NCBI RefSeq assembly: GCF_900188155.1
Contig: NZ_FZOG01000001.1
Location: forward strand, 1,139,104-1,203,103
Direction: 5' to 3'
DNA from: Pseudomonas segetis
GTDB taxonomy: Bacteria; Pseudomonadota; Gammaproteobacteria; Pseudomonadales; Pseudomonadaceae
Length of the DNA: 64,000 bases
The translations under genes and the position numbers were made by a program. Positions 23,082 to 31,833 of this stretch are shown here, piece after piece; positions within the stretch are counted from its first letter, which is position 1; each line of letters opens with the position of its first letter. Under the pieces are notes generated by a model, which had not been told where the DNA came from, searched no databases, and saw nothing but the letters and a program-made list of their open reading frames with translations.

Positions 23082-23437
23082 CAGATTGTCACCACTTGAT
23101 CGTAACGCTCTATAAGTGCGCGTAACGCCGTGTCATCCAGGACTTCGGCGGGAAGTGTGAGTGAAGTTTGCGGCATGCCGCGTTCAGCCAGGCTGCGCGC
23201 AGAGACGTAGAGTGAGTCGACACCGAACATTGGCAGCGCCTGCAGGTTTGCGCCCAAATCTTTCTGCTGCAGTTTTTGTGGGTGTTGCCCGGGCATCAAC
23301 TGCAATGCGCCATCGTCAAGAAACAGCATAGCAATGGGTAAGTCGAATGCACCTCCGGCCAGGGCGATATCCAGCGCTTCGCGTGCGCCGGGGCCAGACC
23401 AGGGCGCCTGACGATTGATGATCAACAAGGACTTCAC
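23081..23437 (-). CDS. tusC: Sulfurtransferase complex subunit TusC (DsrF)
   Basis: Subunit of TusBCD. 118 residues from a GTG at 23437 (VKSLLIINRQAPWSGPGAREALDI). This start is preferred over an upstream TTG because GGAGG lies 8 nt before it and family members begin with this segment. The body contains ALAGGAFDLPIAMLFLDDGAL and MFGVDSLYVSARSLAERG. tusD ends one base before the start. Confidence 0.9.
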   Translation of the reverse strand: MKSLLIINRQAPWSGPGAREALDIALAGGAFDLPIAMLFLDDGALQLMPGQHPQKLQQKDLGANLQALPMFGVDSLYVSARSLAERGMPQTSLTLPAEVLDDTALRALIERYDQVVTI

Positions 23438-23438
23438 C

Positions 23439-23831
23439 TCAGGCGCCTCCAAAACAGATTAGACGGTCTGCGATTTGATTGGCTTCATGCAATTGGCCCA
23501 GCCCGGAAAGCTGCCACGGGGCCTGAACACTTGCAGCCGTACGCGAATAGCGTGCAGCTTCCTCATCATTCAGCGCACCGCGCCGCAATGCGGCGGCGAT
23601 GCAGACCACGCCATCGAGTTGATGCTGGTCAACGAACTCACGCCACTGGCTGGGCAGATCAATTTCATCCTGGCCACTGACCACTGCGCTAGATGCGTTG
23701 TATACACCGTCCTGATAGAAAAACAGCCGAACTATCTCATGGCCTTGTGCTATTACCGCTTGGGCAAAGCGCAGGGCTCGACGAGAGGAGGGCTGATGGG
23801 GTGCTGCAAACAATGCTATGGCGAATTTCAT
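23439..23831 (-). CDS. tusD: Sulfurtransferase complex subunit TusD (DsrE)
   Basis: Subunit of TusBCD that carries the persulfide-bearing cysteine. 130 residues starting at MKFAIALFAAP. The reading frame stays open much further upstream, but that stretch runs antisense into the yccA terminator and gene and has no family similarity. The conserved Cys is in DGVVCIAAALRRGAL. It is the first gene of tusDCBE–ybiB on the minus strand. Confidence 0.92.
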   Translation of the reverse strand: MKFAIALFAAPHQPSSRRALRFAQAVIAQGHEIVRLFFYQDGVYNASSAVVSGQDEIDLPSQWREFVDQHQLDGVVCIAAALRRGALNDEEAARYSRTAASVQAPWQLSGLGQLHEANQIADRLICFGGA

Positions 23832-23900
23832 GGTGGGCCAGTCAGTTATTACTTTGTGAATAATAAAGCCTGGCGCGCCAAGATGCTCGCCATAGCAACG

Positions 23901-23927
23901 AAAAAGCCCGCACAAAGCGGGCTTTTT
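23901..23927. terminator. Terminator after yccA-like gene
   Basis: AAAAAGCCCGC and GCGGGCTTTTT form an 11-bp stem with a short loop, 17 bases past the yccA-like stop on the minus strand and with A/T tracts on both sides. It separates that gene from the tus operon. Confidence 0.9.
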
Positions 23928-23943
23928 GCAAGCGTAGTGACTG

Positions 23944-24612
23944 TTAGTCGTCGCTACCCATGATGCCAAAGATCTGCAGCAAGCTGATGAACAGGTTGTA
24001 GATCGAGACATACAGGCTGATGGTGGCCATGATGTAGTTGCGCTCGCCACCATGGATGATGGCGCTGGTCTGGAACAGGATGCAGACCGACGAGAACAGT
24101 ACGAAGCCAGCGCTGATCGCCAGTTGCAAGCCGCTAATCTGGAAGAAGAAGCTAGCAACCATGGCGCCGAGCAGGACAAAGAAACCTGCAGTGATGAAGC
24201 CACTGAGGAAGCTCATGTCCTTGCGCGTGGTCAGTACGTAGGCGGACAAGCCAAAAAACACCAGGGCGGTCATGGCAAACGCCGAGCTGACGACTTCCGC
24301 GCCGTTAGCCATGCCCAGGTAACGGTTGAGGATTGGCCCAAGGGTGTAACCCATGAAACCGGTCAAGGCCAAGGTCGAAACCAGGCCCCATGGCGAGTTG
24401 CGTAGTTTTGCCGTGAGGAAAAACAGGCCATAGAAGCCGACCAGCACAACAATGAAGTTGGGGTAGGCAACGTTGGCGCGCTGTGCCAAGAAAGCGACCA
24501 GGCCACTGAAAGCCAGGGTGATTGCCAGCAAGCCGTAGGTATTGCGTAATACGCGGCTTACTTCCTGTTGCTCGACCTGCGTGTGGTCGATTGCGTAATT
24601 TTGTTGTTGCAT
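23944..24612 (-). CDS. Bax inhibitor-1/YccA family inner-membrane protein
   Basis: 222 residues, about seven hydrophobic segments. The short soluble N-terminus ([27 protein letters not shown]) matches the YccA subfamily. In E. coli YccA is a substrate and modulator of the FtsH protease. Conserved BI-1 elements include [26 protein letters not shown] and [21 protein letters not shown] near the C-terminus. GGAG precedes the start. It is monocistronic with its own terminator. Confidence 0.92.
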   Translation of the reverse strand: MQQQNYAIDHTQVEQQEVSRVLRNTYGLLAITLAFSGLVAFLAQRANVAYPNFIVVLVGFYGLFFLTAKLRNSPWGLVSTLALTGFMGYTLGPILNRYLGMANGAEVVSSAFAMTALVFFGLSAYVLTTRKDMSFLSGFITAGFFVLLGAMVASFFFQISGLQLAISAGFVLFSSVCILFQTSAIIHGGERNYIMATISLYVSIYNLFISLLQIFGIMGSDD

Positions 24613-24701
24613 GGCCTCACTCCTAATAAAAAACCATTGGTTCCGTAAGCGATACTGACACCGATATTAGCACTGTGTTGAAAAAAAACGCTTCAGAGAG
24701 T

Positions 24702-24729
24702 TTGACAGCGTGTTTCGTTCGGGTAAGAT
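24702..24729 (+). promoter_or_regulatory. Sigma-70 promoter for tRNA-Ser
   Basis: TTGACA (24702–24707), 16-bp spacer and TAAGAT (24724–24729), followed by a GC-rich discriminator GCCGCCCGC, as in stable RNA promoters under stringent control. It lies about 80 bp before the tRNA. Confidence 0.8.
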
Positions 24730-24806
24730 TGCCGCCCGCAGTCAGGGAGAAGTACATTAACCAGAGTTAATGTGTTGATCTTAAACGGAACTGCGTATGC
24801 AATATT

Positions 24807-24894
24807 GGAAGCGTGGCCGAGTGGTTTAAGGCAACGGTCTTGAAAACCGTCGATGGGAAACTGTCCTAGAGTTCGAATCTCTACGCTTCCGCCA
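24807..24894 (+). tRNA. tRNA-Ser (anticodon TGA)
   Basis: 88 bases including CCA. The acceptor GGAAGCG pairs with CGCTTCC and is followed by discriminator G and an encoded CCA. The anticodon loop CTTGAAA gives TGA (reads UCA). A long variable arm (GATGGGAAACTGTC) as in all class II tRNA-Ser, and a GTTCGAATC T-loop, are present. Confidence 0.97.
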
Positions 24895-24901
24895 TCTTTT
24901 G

Positions 24902-24942
24902 GCTCAAAGAGCAAGTGCCAAACAAGCGCTTGCTCTTTGAGC
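24902..24942. repeat. Long perfect inverted repeat after tRNA-Ser
   Basis: GCTCAAAGAGCAAG and CTTGCTCTTTGAGC are 14-bp perfect arms around a 13-nt loop, beginning 8 bases after the tRNA. There is no T tract, so it may be a processing or Rho-independent-like 3' structure of the tRNA precursor. Confidence 0.65.
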
Positions 24943-25046
24943 TGCGATTCACCACGCTAGAGATAGCGCACGCGCTTTATAGGCAGGGCTGCCAGACAGA
25001 TGAAATGGACCGCTGTATCATGCGGCAAGTATAGCGAGGTGTCCCA

Positions 25047-25691
25047 TTGATTCGAGTGCTAGTGGTTGATGATCATGACCTGGTTCGTACCGGAATCACC
25101 AGAATGCTGGCTGATATCGAAGGTCTTGCCGTAGTCGGTCAAGCTGAAAGTGGTGAAGAAGCAATACTCAAGACCCGTGAGCTTAAGCCTGATGTCATTC
25201 TCATGGACGTCAAGATGCCGGGCATTGGTGGTCTTGAAGCCACGCGCAAACTGATTCGCAGTAATCCAGACGTCAAGGTTGTCGCCGTGACGGCCTGCGA
25301 GGAAGACCCGTTCCCCACGCGCTTACTGCAAGCTGGCGCTTCAGGCTACCTGACCAAGGGCGCAGCGCTGGACGAGATGGTGCAGGCAATCCGCATGGTG
25401 TTCGCAGGGCAGCGTTACATCAGCCCGCAAATTGCCCAGCAGCTGGCGCTGAAGTCATTTCAGCCGCAAAGCAGCAACTCTCCATTCGATTTGCTTTCAG
25501 AGCGCGAAATCCAGATCGCCTTGATGATTGCTGGCTGCCAAAAAGTGCAGAGCATTTCCGACAAGCTTTGCTTGTCGCCGAAAACAGTCAATACCTATCG
25601 ATATCGCATTTTCGAAAAGCTAGCCATTACCAGTGACGTCGAACTGGCTTTGCTGGCCGTTCGCCACGGCATGGTCGATGCATCCCAGTAA
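25047..25691 (+). CDS. gacA: Response regulator GacA
   Basis: Response regulator of the GacS/GacA system. In pseudomonads it activates Rsm small RNAs and so secondary metabolism, biofilm and virulence traits. 214 residues. The receiver domain (1–120) has acidic pocket D8/D9, phospho-acceptor D54 (LMDVKMPG) and a conserved Lys in LTKGA. The LuxR-type HTH (~147–205) reads [21 protein letters not shown], then [17 protein letters not shown]. The start is a TTG with GAGG 7 nt upstream, the known start type of pseudomonad gacA. The 3' end overlaps uvrC. Confidence 0.96.
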   Translation: MIRVLVVDDHDLVRTGITRMLADIEGLAVVGQAESGEEAILKTRELKPDVILMDVKMPGIGGLEATRKLIRSNPDVKVVAVTACEEDPFPTRLLQAGASGYLTKGAALDEMVQAIRMVFAGQRYISPQIAQQLALKSFQPQSSNSPFDLLSEREIQIALMIAGCQKVQSISDKLCLSPKTVNTYRYRIFEKLAITSDVELALLAVRHGMVDASQ

Positions 25692-27516
25692 TGAGCATGG
25701 CGCTTTTGATTCCAGCGCTTTCCTAGCTACCTGCAGCGGGCGTCCCGGGGTTTACCGGATGTCCGATGCCGAGGGCAAGCTGCTTTACGTTGGCAAAGCC
25801 AAGAACCTGAAAAGTCGGCTGTCCAGCTACTTTCGCAAAACCGGCTTGGCGCCTAAGACAGCGGCGTTGGTGGCCAGGATTGCGCAAGTTGAAACCACCA
25901 TTACCGCCAATGAAACCGAAGCGCTGCTGCTTGAGCAGACACTCATCAAGGAGTGGCGACCGCCGTATAACATTCTTCTGCGAGACGATAAGTCCTATCC
26001 TTATGTGTTTCTCTCGGATGGCCAGTTTCCGCGGCTCAGTATTCATCGCGGAGCCAAAAGGTTTAAAGGTCGCTACTTCGGCCCCTATCCAAGTGCCGGG
26101 GCCATTCGTGAAAGCCTGGGCTTGTTGCAGAAGACGTTTCTGGTTCGCCAGTGTGAAGACAGTTATTTCAAGAATCGTACCCGGCCATGCCTGCAATACC
26201 AGATCAAGCGCTGCAAGGGGCCCTGTGTCGGTCTGGTCGAGCCTGAAGAGTACGCCGAGGACGTTCGTCACTCAGTAATGTTTCTCGAAGGGCGCAGCAA
26301 TGCGCTCACCGGCGAGCTGTCCACGGCCATGCAAAAAGCATCCGAAGAGCTCAATTTCGAACGGGCAGCCGAGCTTCGCGACCAGATATCACTGCTGCGC
26401 CGTGTGCAAGACCAGCAAAGCATGGAAGGCGGTACAGGTGATGTCGACGTGGTCGCCAGCATCGTGACCCCGGGCGGTGCCTGTGTGCATCTGATTACGG
26501 TGCGGGGCGGACGGGTGCTGGGCAGCAAAAACTTCTTTCCACAGGTCGCCATCGAAGAAGACAGCAGCGCCGTAATGCTGGCGTTTCTCTCGCAGTATTA
26601 CCTGAGCAGTCACGAACGCGATTTGCCAACCGAGCTGATCGTCAATGTGCAGAATGAAGATTATCCAACGCTGATAGCTGCCATTGAGGCGTCGCGCGGC
26701 CGTGAACTTGCCATTAGCTATCGGGTGAGAGCAACGCGCGCGCGCTGGCAACAGTTGGCGGTAACCAACGCTGAGCAGGCGTTGAGTGCGAGATTGGCCA
26801 ACCGCCAGCATGTCGCGGCGCGCTTCGAGGCATTGGCCGAGGCGCTCAAGCTTGATGAGATCCCCCAGCGCCTCGAGTGTTTTGATATCAGCCATTCAAG
26901 CGGCGAGGCGACGGTCGCGTCATGTGTGGTGTTCGGCCCTGAAGGCCCGCTTAAGTCGGATTATCGGCGCTACAACATTGAAGGCATAACCGGCGGCGAT
27001 GATTATGCCGCTATGCACCAAGCGCTTACGCGGCGTTTTAGCAAGGTAAAGGACGGCGAGGGCAAGCTGCCGGATATCCTGCTGGTCGATGGCGGCAAGG
27101 GCCAGTTGGCCATGGCTCGTGAGGTGCTTGAGGAGTTGGCGGTGCCGGAGTTGATTCTCCTGGGCGTGGCAAAAGGTACGACCCGTAAGCCAGGCCTGGA
27201 AACCCTCTACCTCAATGATGCTGCCCATGAATTTACCTTGCCCGGTAATTCGCCCGCGCTGCACCTGATTCAACAAATTCGTGACGAGTCTCACCGTTTT
27301 GCAATTACCGGCCACCGCGCCCGTCGCGGCAAAACCCGGCGTACCTCAACGTTGGAGGGGGTTGCTGGCGTTGGGCCAAAGCGTCGGCGTGAATTGCTCA
27401 ATCATTTTGGTGGCCTGCAAGAGTTGTCGCGTGCGAGTATCGAAGAAATTGCTAAATCCCCCGGCATTAGCAAAAAGCTTGCAGAGCTCATTTATGCGGC
27501 ATTGCACAGCGAGTAG
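25678..27516 (+). CDS. uvrC: Excinuclease ABC subunit C
   Basis: Dual-incision nuclease of nucleotide excision repair, recruited by UvrB. 612 residues. The N-terminal GIY-YIG domain has [21 protein letters not shown] and the catalytic region to ~100. A UVR motif lies near 205–240 ([25 protein letters not shown]). The RNase H-like C-terminal nuclease includes [20 protein letters not shown] and [12 protein letters not shown]. Tandem HhH motifs are at the end ([21 protein letters not shown]). ATG 25678 lies inside gacA and is the only nearby start giving a usual length; no clear ribosome site is visible. gacA–uvrC–pgsA is a conserved order. Confidence 0.95.
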   Translation: MHPSNEHGAFDSSAFLATCSGRPGVYRMSDAEGKLLYVGKAKNLKSRLSSYFRKTGLAPKTAALVARIAQVETTITANETEALLLEQTLIKEWRPPYNILLRDDKSYPYVFLSDGQFPRLSIHRGAKRFKGRYFGPYPSAGAIRESLGLLQKTFLVRQCEDSYFKNRTRPCLQYQIKRCKGPCVGLVEPEEYAEDVRHSVMFLEGRSNALTGELSTAMQKASEELNFERAAELRDQISLLRRVQDQQSMEGGTGDVDVVASIVTPGGACVHLITVRGGRVLGSKNFFPQVAIEEDSSAVMLAFLSQYYLSSHERDLPTELIVNVQNEDYPTLIAAIEASRGRELAISYRVRATRARWQQLAVTNAEQALSARLANRQHVAARFEALAEALKLDEIPQRLECFDISHSSGEATVASCVVFGPEGPLKSDYRRYNIEGITGGDDYAAMHQALTRRFSKVKDGEGKLPDILLVDGGKGQLAMAREVLEELAVPELILLGVAKGTTRKPGLETLYLNDAAHEFTLPGNSPALHLIQQIRDESHRFAITGHRARRGKTRRTSTLEGVAGVGPKRRRELLNHFGGLQELSRASIEEIAKSPGISKKLAELIYAALHSE

Positions 27517-27546
27517 AATGCCGGCTCACCCTGAACAGTCGTGCTG

Positions 27547-28107
27547 ATGAATATCCCCAATCTGCTTACAGTACTTCGTGTACTGCTGATCCCTATTTTT
27601 GTGCTGCTGTTCTATCTCCCGTTTTCATGGAGCTATTGGGCGGCGAGCATTGTCTTTTCCATCGCTGCCATCACCGACTGGCTGGACGGTTACCTCGCGC
27701 GCCTGTGGCAGCAAAGCACACCTTTCGGGGCATTTCTGGACCCTGTGGCCGATAAGCTGATTGTAGCCGTGGCCTTGGTGCTGCTGGTTGCCGAGCACAG
27801 CAATCTATGGCTTACCCTGCCGGCGGCAGTGATTATCTGCCGTGAAATCGTTGTTTCGGCACTGCGCGAGTGGATGGCAGAGATGGGGGCAAGGGCCCAT
27901 GTGGCGGTATCGAACCTGGGCAAGTGGAAAACAGCTGCGCAAATGGTTGCATTAGTCATACTGCTGGCCAATCCACCGTTGATTACCGCCTGGGTTGCTT
28001 TCGGCTACGGGCTGTTGATCGTTGCGGCGGTTCTAACTTTGTGGTCGATGGTGCACTACTTGTTGGCGGCCTGGCCCCATCTGAGCCCTTCAGTGGAAAA
28101 GAAATAA
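27547..28107 (+). CDS. pgsA: CDP-diacylglycerol–glycerol-3-phosphate 3-phosphatidyltransferase
   Basis: Makes phosphatidylglycerophosphate, the committed step to phosphatidylglycerol and cardiolipin; inner membrane. 186 residues from ATG 27547 ([18 protein letters not shown]); a GTG 6 bases upstream is less likely. The CDP-alcohol phosphotransferase motif D-G-x2-A-R-x8-G-x3-D-x3-D is fully present in [11 protein letters not shown] through [11 protein letters not shown]. Four to five hydrophobic segments. It is 30 bp after uvrC. Confidence 0.95.
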   Translation: MNIPNLLTVLRVLLIPIFVLLFYLPFSWSYWAASIVFSIAAITDWLDGYLARLWQQSTPFGAFLDPVADKLIVAVALVLLVAEHSNLWLTLPAAVIICREIVVSALREWMAEMGARAHVAVSNLGKWKTAAQMVALVILLANPPLITAWVAFGYGLLIVAAVLTLWSMVHYLLAAWPHLSPSVEKK

Positions 28108-28126
28108 ACTTTTTTGAATCAAGGGG

Positions 28127-28154
28127 TTGACGTCGGGCGCGGAACATATAGAAT
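28127..28154 (+). promoter_or_regulatory. Sigma-70 promoter for the tRNA-Gly transcript
   Basis: TTGACG (28127–28132), 16-bp spacer and TAGAAT (28149–28154), then a GC-rich GGCGCCCG discriminator; about 20 bases before tRNA-Gly. Confidence 0.8.
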
Positions 28155-28174
28155 GGCGCCCGTCGACAAGACAA

Positions 28175-28250
<76 letters not shown>

Positions 28251-28257
28251 GTTTTTC

Positions 28258-28282
28258 AACGGGCCGTTTATAGCGGCCCGTT
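28258..28282 (+). terminator. Hairpin between tRNA-Gly and tRNA-Cys
   Basis: AACGGGCCG and CGGCCCGTT form a 9-bp stem with a 7-nt loop, followed by a short T run. It may be a partial terminator or a processing spacer between the two tRNAs. Confidence 0.55.
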
Positions 28283-28291
28283 TAGTTTCAA

Positions 28292-28365
28292 GGCTGAGTA
28301 GCAGAGTGGTTATGCACCGGATTGCAAATCCGTGAACGCCGGTTCGATTCCGACCTCAGCCTCCA
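28292..28365 (+). tRNA. tRNA-Cys (anticodon GCA)
   Basis: 74 bases including CCA. The acceptor GGCTGAG pairs with CTCAGCC, discriminator T. The anticodon loop ATTGCAAAT gives GCA. The T-loop is GTTCGATTC. No separate promoter was seen, so it is probably processed from the tRNA-Gly transcript. Confidence 0.97.
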
Positions 28366-28370
28366 AATAG

Positions 28371-28406
28371 AAAGCCTCGTAGATCAATGATTTACGAGGC
28401 TTTTTT
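28371..28406 (+). terminator. Terminator after tRNA-Cys
   Basis: AAAGCCTCGTA and TACGAGGCTTT form an 11-bp stem with a T tract (TTTTTT). Confidence 0.9.
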
Positions 28407-28422
28407 ATTGTGAAATAGGGAC

Positions 28423-28451
28423 TTGCGAGGCCTGCCTCTGCTGTATATAGT
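28423..28451 (+). promoter_or_regulatory. Sigma-70 promoter for tRNA-Leu
   Basis: TTGCGA (28423–28428), 17-bp spacer and TATAGT (28446–28451), lying between the tRNA-Cys terminator and tRNA-Leu. This gives tRNA-Leu its own transcription unit. Confidence 0.75.
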
Positions 28452-28477
28452 CCTCAACCACGCAAGATACCAACACC

Positions 28478-28564
28478 GCCCCGATGGTGAAATTGGTAAA
28501 CACAGCAGACTTAAAATCTGCCGACCGAAAGGTCTTGCCGGTTCGATTCCGGCTCGGGGCACCA
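28478..28564 (+). tRNA. tRNA-Leu (anticodon TAA)
   Basis: 87 bases including CCA. The acceptor GCCCCGA pairs with TCGGGGC, discriminator A. The anticodon loop CTTAAAA gives TAA (reads UUA). The long variable arm (CGACCGAAAGGTCT) is typical of tRNA-Leu. Confidence 0.97.
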
Positions 28565-28574
28565 TCTTCGATAC

Positions 28575-28613
28575 AAAAAGCCCCGTTGAGCTAACTGCTC
28601 AGCGGGGCTTTTT
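28575..28613. terminator. Bidirectional terminator after tRNA-Leu
   Basis: AAAAAGCCCCG and CGGGGCTTTTT flank an inner pairing (TTGAG/CTCAG). A/T tracts on both sides allow it to stop tRNA-Leu and the minus-strand MocR gene. Confidence 0.9.
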
Positions 28614-28630
28614 GTTGTGCCGCGCAATCT

Positions 28631-30040
28631 TTAAAACGAGGCAATTATCCTGCCGAGCGTGGCCATTGCGTCTTCGCTGCGTGAGGTCCAGGGATGACCG
28701 CAGTTCAAGCGTGCGCAGTTGCCGAACTGGCGGTTGGCGGAAAAAATAGGCCCGGGGGCCAAGCTGATACCTTGGGCCAAAGCCAGCTTGAACAGGCGCA
28801 GCGAGTCAACCTGCCTGGGAAATTCAAACCACAGAAAATAACCGCCAGACGGGCGACTGACGCGGGTTGTAGCGGGAAAGTGCCGTGCAGCCGCGGCAAG
28901 CATTGCGTCCTGTTGGGTTTCCAGGCTGTGCCTGAGTTTACGCAAGTGTCGGTCATAGCCTCCGTGCTGCAAATAATCTGCAAGCGCCGCCTGGGCGGGC
29001 ACCGAGGGCGATATTGTGGTCATCAGCCGCAGGCGACTGACTTGCTGGGCGAAGCGTCCAGCCGCTACCCAACCAATGCGATAGCCAGGTGCCAGGCACT
29101 TGGAAAAGGATCCACAATGCATGACCAGGCCATCTTCATCATAGCTTTTGACCGGGCGAGGCGGTCGTGCATTGAAACTCAGTTCGGCGTAGACATCATC
29201 TTCAATCATGGGCACCTGGTGCTGTTTTAGCAGCGAATAGAGCGCTTGTTTTTTAGCATCGCTCATCGTTGCACCCACCGGGTTTTGCAGGCTGCTCATA
29301 AACCAGCAGGCTTTGACCGGCAGGTTCGCCAGGCTATGCGCCAAGCAGTCGAGATCGATGCCGTCACGGGGGTGGACCGGGATTTCAACCGCCTTGAGCT
29401 TGAGTCGCTCCAGTACCTGCAATGTGGCATAGAACGCCGGGGCCTCAATGGCAACCAGGTCGCCAGGCTGGGTGACGCATTGCAGGCATAGGTTCAGTGC
29501 CTCCATCGCGCCGTTGGTAATAACCAGCTCCTCGACCGGCAACATCACGCCACTGAGCATATAGCGAAGGGCAATCTGCCTGCGCAAGTTGGGATTGCCT
29601 TCGGTCATGTCGGCAATGATTGCGCTGGCAGGCATGGTGCGCAGGGTTTGAGCCATGGAACGTGCCAGGCGCTCGAGTGGGAAAAGATCGGGCGATGGAA
29701 ATGCCGAGCCAAAGGGAACAGTGTCCGGGTCCTTGAGTGAACCCAGCACCGAAAAGACCAGGTCGCTGACATCAACATCTGTGGGGTTGGCCTTTTGATG
29801 AATGGCTTCCGGTTCAGCAAGCGGCTGCTGGGCCTGCTCCCGGACAAAGTAGCCAGAGCGGGCACGGGCCTGGATCAGGCCTCGGTCTTCAAGCAGGTAA
29901 TAGGCTTGAAATACCGTGGAAGGACTGACGCCGAATGTCCTGCTGGCGTGGCGCACCGAAGGTATGCGTTCACCCGGTATCAACACCGAGCTACGTATCA
30001 GCTCTGCAATTTCGTCCGCGACTTTTTCGTAGCGTTTCAT
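28631..30040 (-). CDS. MocR-type GntR/aminotransferase transcriptional regulator
   Basis: PLP-dependent regulator combining a GntR winged helix with a class-I aminotransferase fold; family members control PLP, GABA or amino-acid genes. 469 residues from MKRYEKVADEIAEL (30040). The wHTH (~1–70) has RIPSVRHASRTFGVSPSTVFQAY. The aminotransferase domain (~110–465) has VIEAPAFYATLQVLERL-like substrate-domain sequence and the PLP-lysine motif GSFSKCLAPGYRIGW. It faces away from ccoG and sits 66 bp beyond its stop on the same strand, so read-through from ccoG is possible. The target genes cannot be told from the sequence. Confidence 0.9.
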   Translation of the reverse strand: MKRYEKVADEIAELIRSSVLIPGERIPSVRHASRTFGVSPSTVFQAYYLLEDRGLIQARARSGYFVREQAQQPLAEPEAIHQKANPTDVDVSDLVFSVLGSLKDPDTVPFGSAFPSPDLFPLERLARSMAQTLRTMPASAIIADMTEGNPNLRRQIALRYMLSGVMLPVEELVITNGAMEALNLCLQCVTQPGDLVAIEAPAFYATLQVLERLKLKAVEIPVHPRDGIDLDCLAHSLANLPVKACWFMSSLQNPVGATMSDAKKQALYSLLKQHQVPMIEDDVYAELSFNARPPRPVKSYDEDGLVMHCGSFSKCLAPGYRIGWVAAGRFAQQVSRLRLMTTISPSVPAQAALADYLQHGGYDRHLRKLRHSLETQQDAMLAAAARHFPATTRVSRPSGGYFLWFEFPRQVDSLRLFKLALAQGISLAPGPIFSANRQFGNCARLNCGHPWTSRSEDAMATLGRIIASF

Positions 30041-30105
30041 AGTGTTCTGAATGCCGGTGGTTAAGGTCTCATACTTTACTGGCAGCGCACTGTGCATGCG
30101 ATTGC

Positions 30106-31521
30106 TCAGCGAACTACGGGCGAAATAAAGGTGCTTCCAGTGCTGACTTGCTGCTTGGGCATCTCCATATTGGTTACCACAAAGCTCAGGTGTTCGGCGC
30201 TTTTAACTGCCTCGGGCTTGAGCAAGACAACACTGATTGGCATATCAACAATCTCTCCGGGGGCGAGCTTGATCTGTTGTGGGCCCAGCAGGGCAAATGA
30301 GGAGTTGTCGCCGAGTGCGATGGCGTAACGTTGAGGCTGCTGGGTTTTGTTGATGATTTTCAGGCTGTAGATATTTTCGATCTGCCCTTGGCTGTTTTCA
30401 CGGAACATAGCGCGATCCTTGCTGACGTCCAGCGAGATCAGCGCACGCGCCTGCAAGGCCCAGGCGAAACCGACAATCATCAGCAGTAACACAACCGCAT
30501 AGGCAACAAGGCGAGGGCGTAGCAGTCGGGTCTTTGCGCCATTTAGTGCGCGCTCGGAGCTGTAGCGTACCAGTCCGCGCGCATAGCCCATCTTGTCCAT
30601 GACTGTGTCGCAGGCATCGATACAGGCACCGCAACTCAGGCAATTGAGTTGCAGACCATCACGAATATCGATGCCGGTGGGGCAAACCTGGACGCAGATT
30701 GTGCAATCAATGCAGTCCCCCAGTCCCTGGGCTTTGGAGTCAGTGCCCTTGCGTCTTGGGCCACGCGACTCGCCGCGTGCGCTGTCATATGAGACCACCA
30801 GTGTATTGTCATCGAACATGACACTTTGAAAGCGCGAATAGGGGCACATGTCCAGGCAGACTTTTTCACGCAACCAGCCCGCATTGATATAGGTCGCTGC
30901 GGTAAAGAACAGCAACCAGAACGCGGTGGAGCCGTCGATATTCAATTGCAGGCTGTCGATTATCAATTGCCGTATAGGGGTGAAATAGCCAACAAAGGTC
31001 AGAGCTGTTGCCAGGCCCACCGCTAACCACAGGACGTGCTTGATCGTGCGTCGCAGTAACTTGTTGAGCGTGACTGGTGCGGCATCCAGCTTCAGGCGCT
31101 GATGACGTTCGCCCTCGGCAAATTGCTCAATCCGCATGAATATCCAGGTAAATACACTCTGCGGGCAGCTGTAGCCACACCAGACGCGTCCGGCAAAAAC
31201 TGTAATAAAGAACAGCCCGAAAGCGGCGATGATCAAGATGGCGCAGAGCAAAATAAAATCCTGGGGCCAGAACGTAGCGCCGAAAATATAGAATTTTCGA
31301 CCAGCAAGATCCCACAACACCGCTTGACGATCTCCCCAGTTCAACCAGGCTGTGCCGAAGTAGAGCAGGCACAAAAAACCGGCGCCATAGAGACGCAAGT
31401 TTCGGTAAAGCCCAGTAAAGCTTCGGGTATGGATGGGGCCGCCGGCTTGCGCAGGGGTAATGCGCAGCGGCGAAGATGAATCGATGCTGTCGATTATCGT
31501 GACGGGGATGCGGTCGGTCAT
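30106..31521 (-). CDS. ccoG: Cytochrome c oxidase accessory protein CcoG (FixG/RdxA family)
   Basis: Membrane ferredoxin-like protein needed for copper delivery during cbb3 oxidase biogenesis. 471 residues. It has about five membrane spans; CGYSCPQSVFTWIFMRIE is the conserved cysteine motif after TM3. A 2x[4Fe-4S] dicluster segment CIDCTICVQVCPTGIDI then CLSCGACIDACD lies near residues 255–300. A C-terminal periplasmic Ig-like domain follows (NIYSLKIINKTQQPQRYAI). The cbb3 oxidase genes (ccoNOPQ) are not nearby. No perfect ANR box (TTGAT-N4-ATCAA) was found upstream. Confidence 0.93.
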   Translation of the reverse strand: MTDRIPVTIIDSIDSSSPLRITPAQAGGPIHTRSFTGLYRNLRLYGAGFLCLLYFGTAWLNWGDRQAVLWDLAGRKFYIFGATFWPQDFILLCAILIIAAFGLFFITVFAGRVWCGYSCPQSVFTWIFMRIEQFAEGERHQRLKLDAAPVTLNKLLRRTIKHVLWLAVGLATALTFVGYFTPIRQLIIDSLQLNIDGSTAFWLLFFTAATYINAGWLREKVCLDMCPYSRFQSVMFDDNTLVVSYDSARGESRGPRRKGTDSKAQGLGDCIDCTICVQVCPTGIDIRDGLQLNCLSCGACIDACDTVMDKMGYARGLVRYSSERALNGAKTRLLRPRLVAYAVVLLLMIVGFAWALQARALISLDVSKDRAMFRENSQGQIENIYSLKIINKTQQPQRYAIALGDNSSFALLGPQQIKLAPGEIVDMPISVVLLKPEAVKSAEHLSFVVTNMEMPKQQVSTGSTFISPVVR

Positions 31522-31833
31522 GGCTAGCGCCTCACAGGCTGTATTTCAGGCGAGGGCTATGATCAAGATACTTCTGTACTGATAACAGACTCAGTTTTTT
31601 AAATAAAATACATATCAGATGGGTCGTCATTGACGTTGAATGCGGCGCAAGGGCCTTGAGTCGTACTTGCTCCAGCGCAAACAGAAGTTGGTACAGATCG
31701 ATATCCGCCTGGAAAACTGATCTGCTGGTTTTTATTGCTTCTGAGTCTGGCTAGCTGGGCGGGGCTAGGCCATAGTGGGCGTTTCACTGCTTCATGCCGC
31801 CCGGCAAAGCACATGAACAATAAGGAGAGCGCT
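31522..31833. other. Intergenic region between ccoG and lrgA
   Basis: 312 bp between divergent genes. It holds the promoters for both, but no match to −35/−10 consensus good enough to call. A Crc/Hfq-type motif lies at its right end (31816–31823). Short open frames here have no recognisable product. Confidence 0.6.
31816..31823 (+). promoter_or_regulatory. AANAANAA motif (Hfq/Crc-type) at lrgA ribosome binding site
   Basis: AACAATAA fits the catabolite activity motif AANAANAA and runs directly into the AAGGAG Shine–Dalgarno of lrgA (31822–31827). In pseudomonads Hfq with Crc represses translation at such sites. Confidence 0.45.

Noticed and set aside
31522..31650. ANR/FNR box upstream of ccoG
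   Set aside because: Only half-sites resembling TTGAT were seen; no TTGAT-N4-ATCAA.
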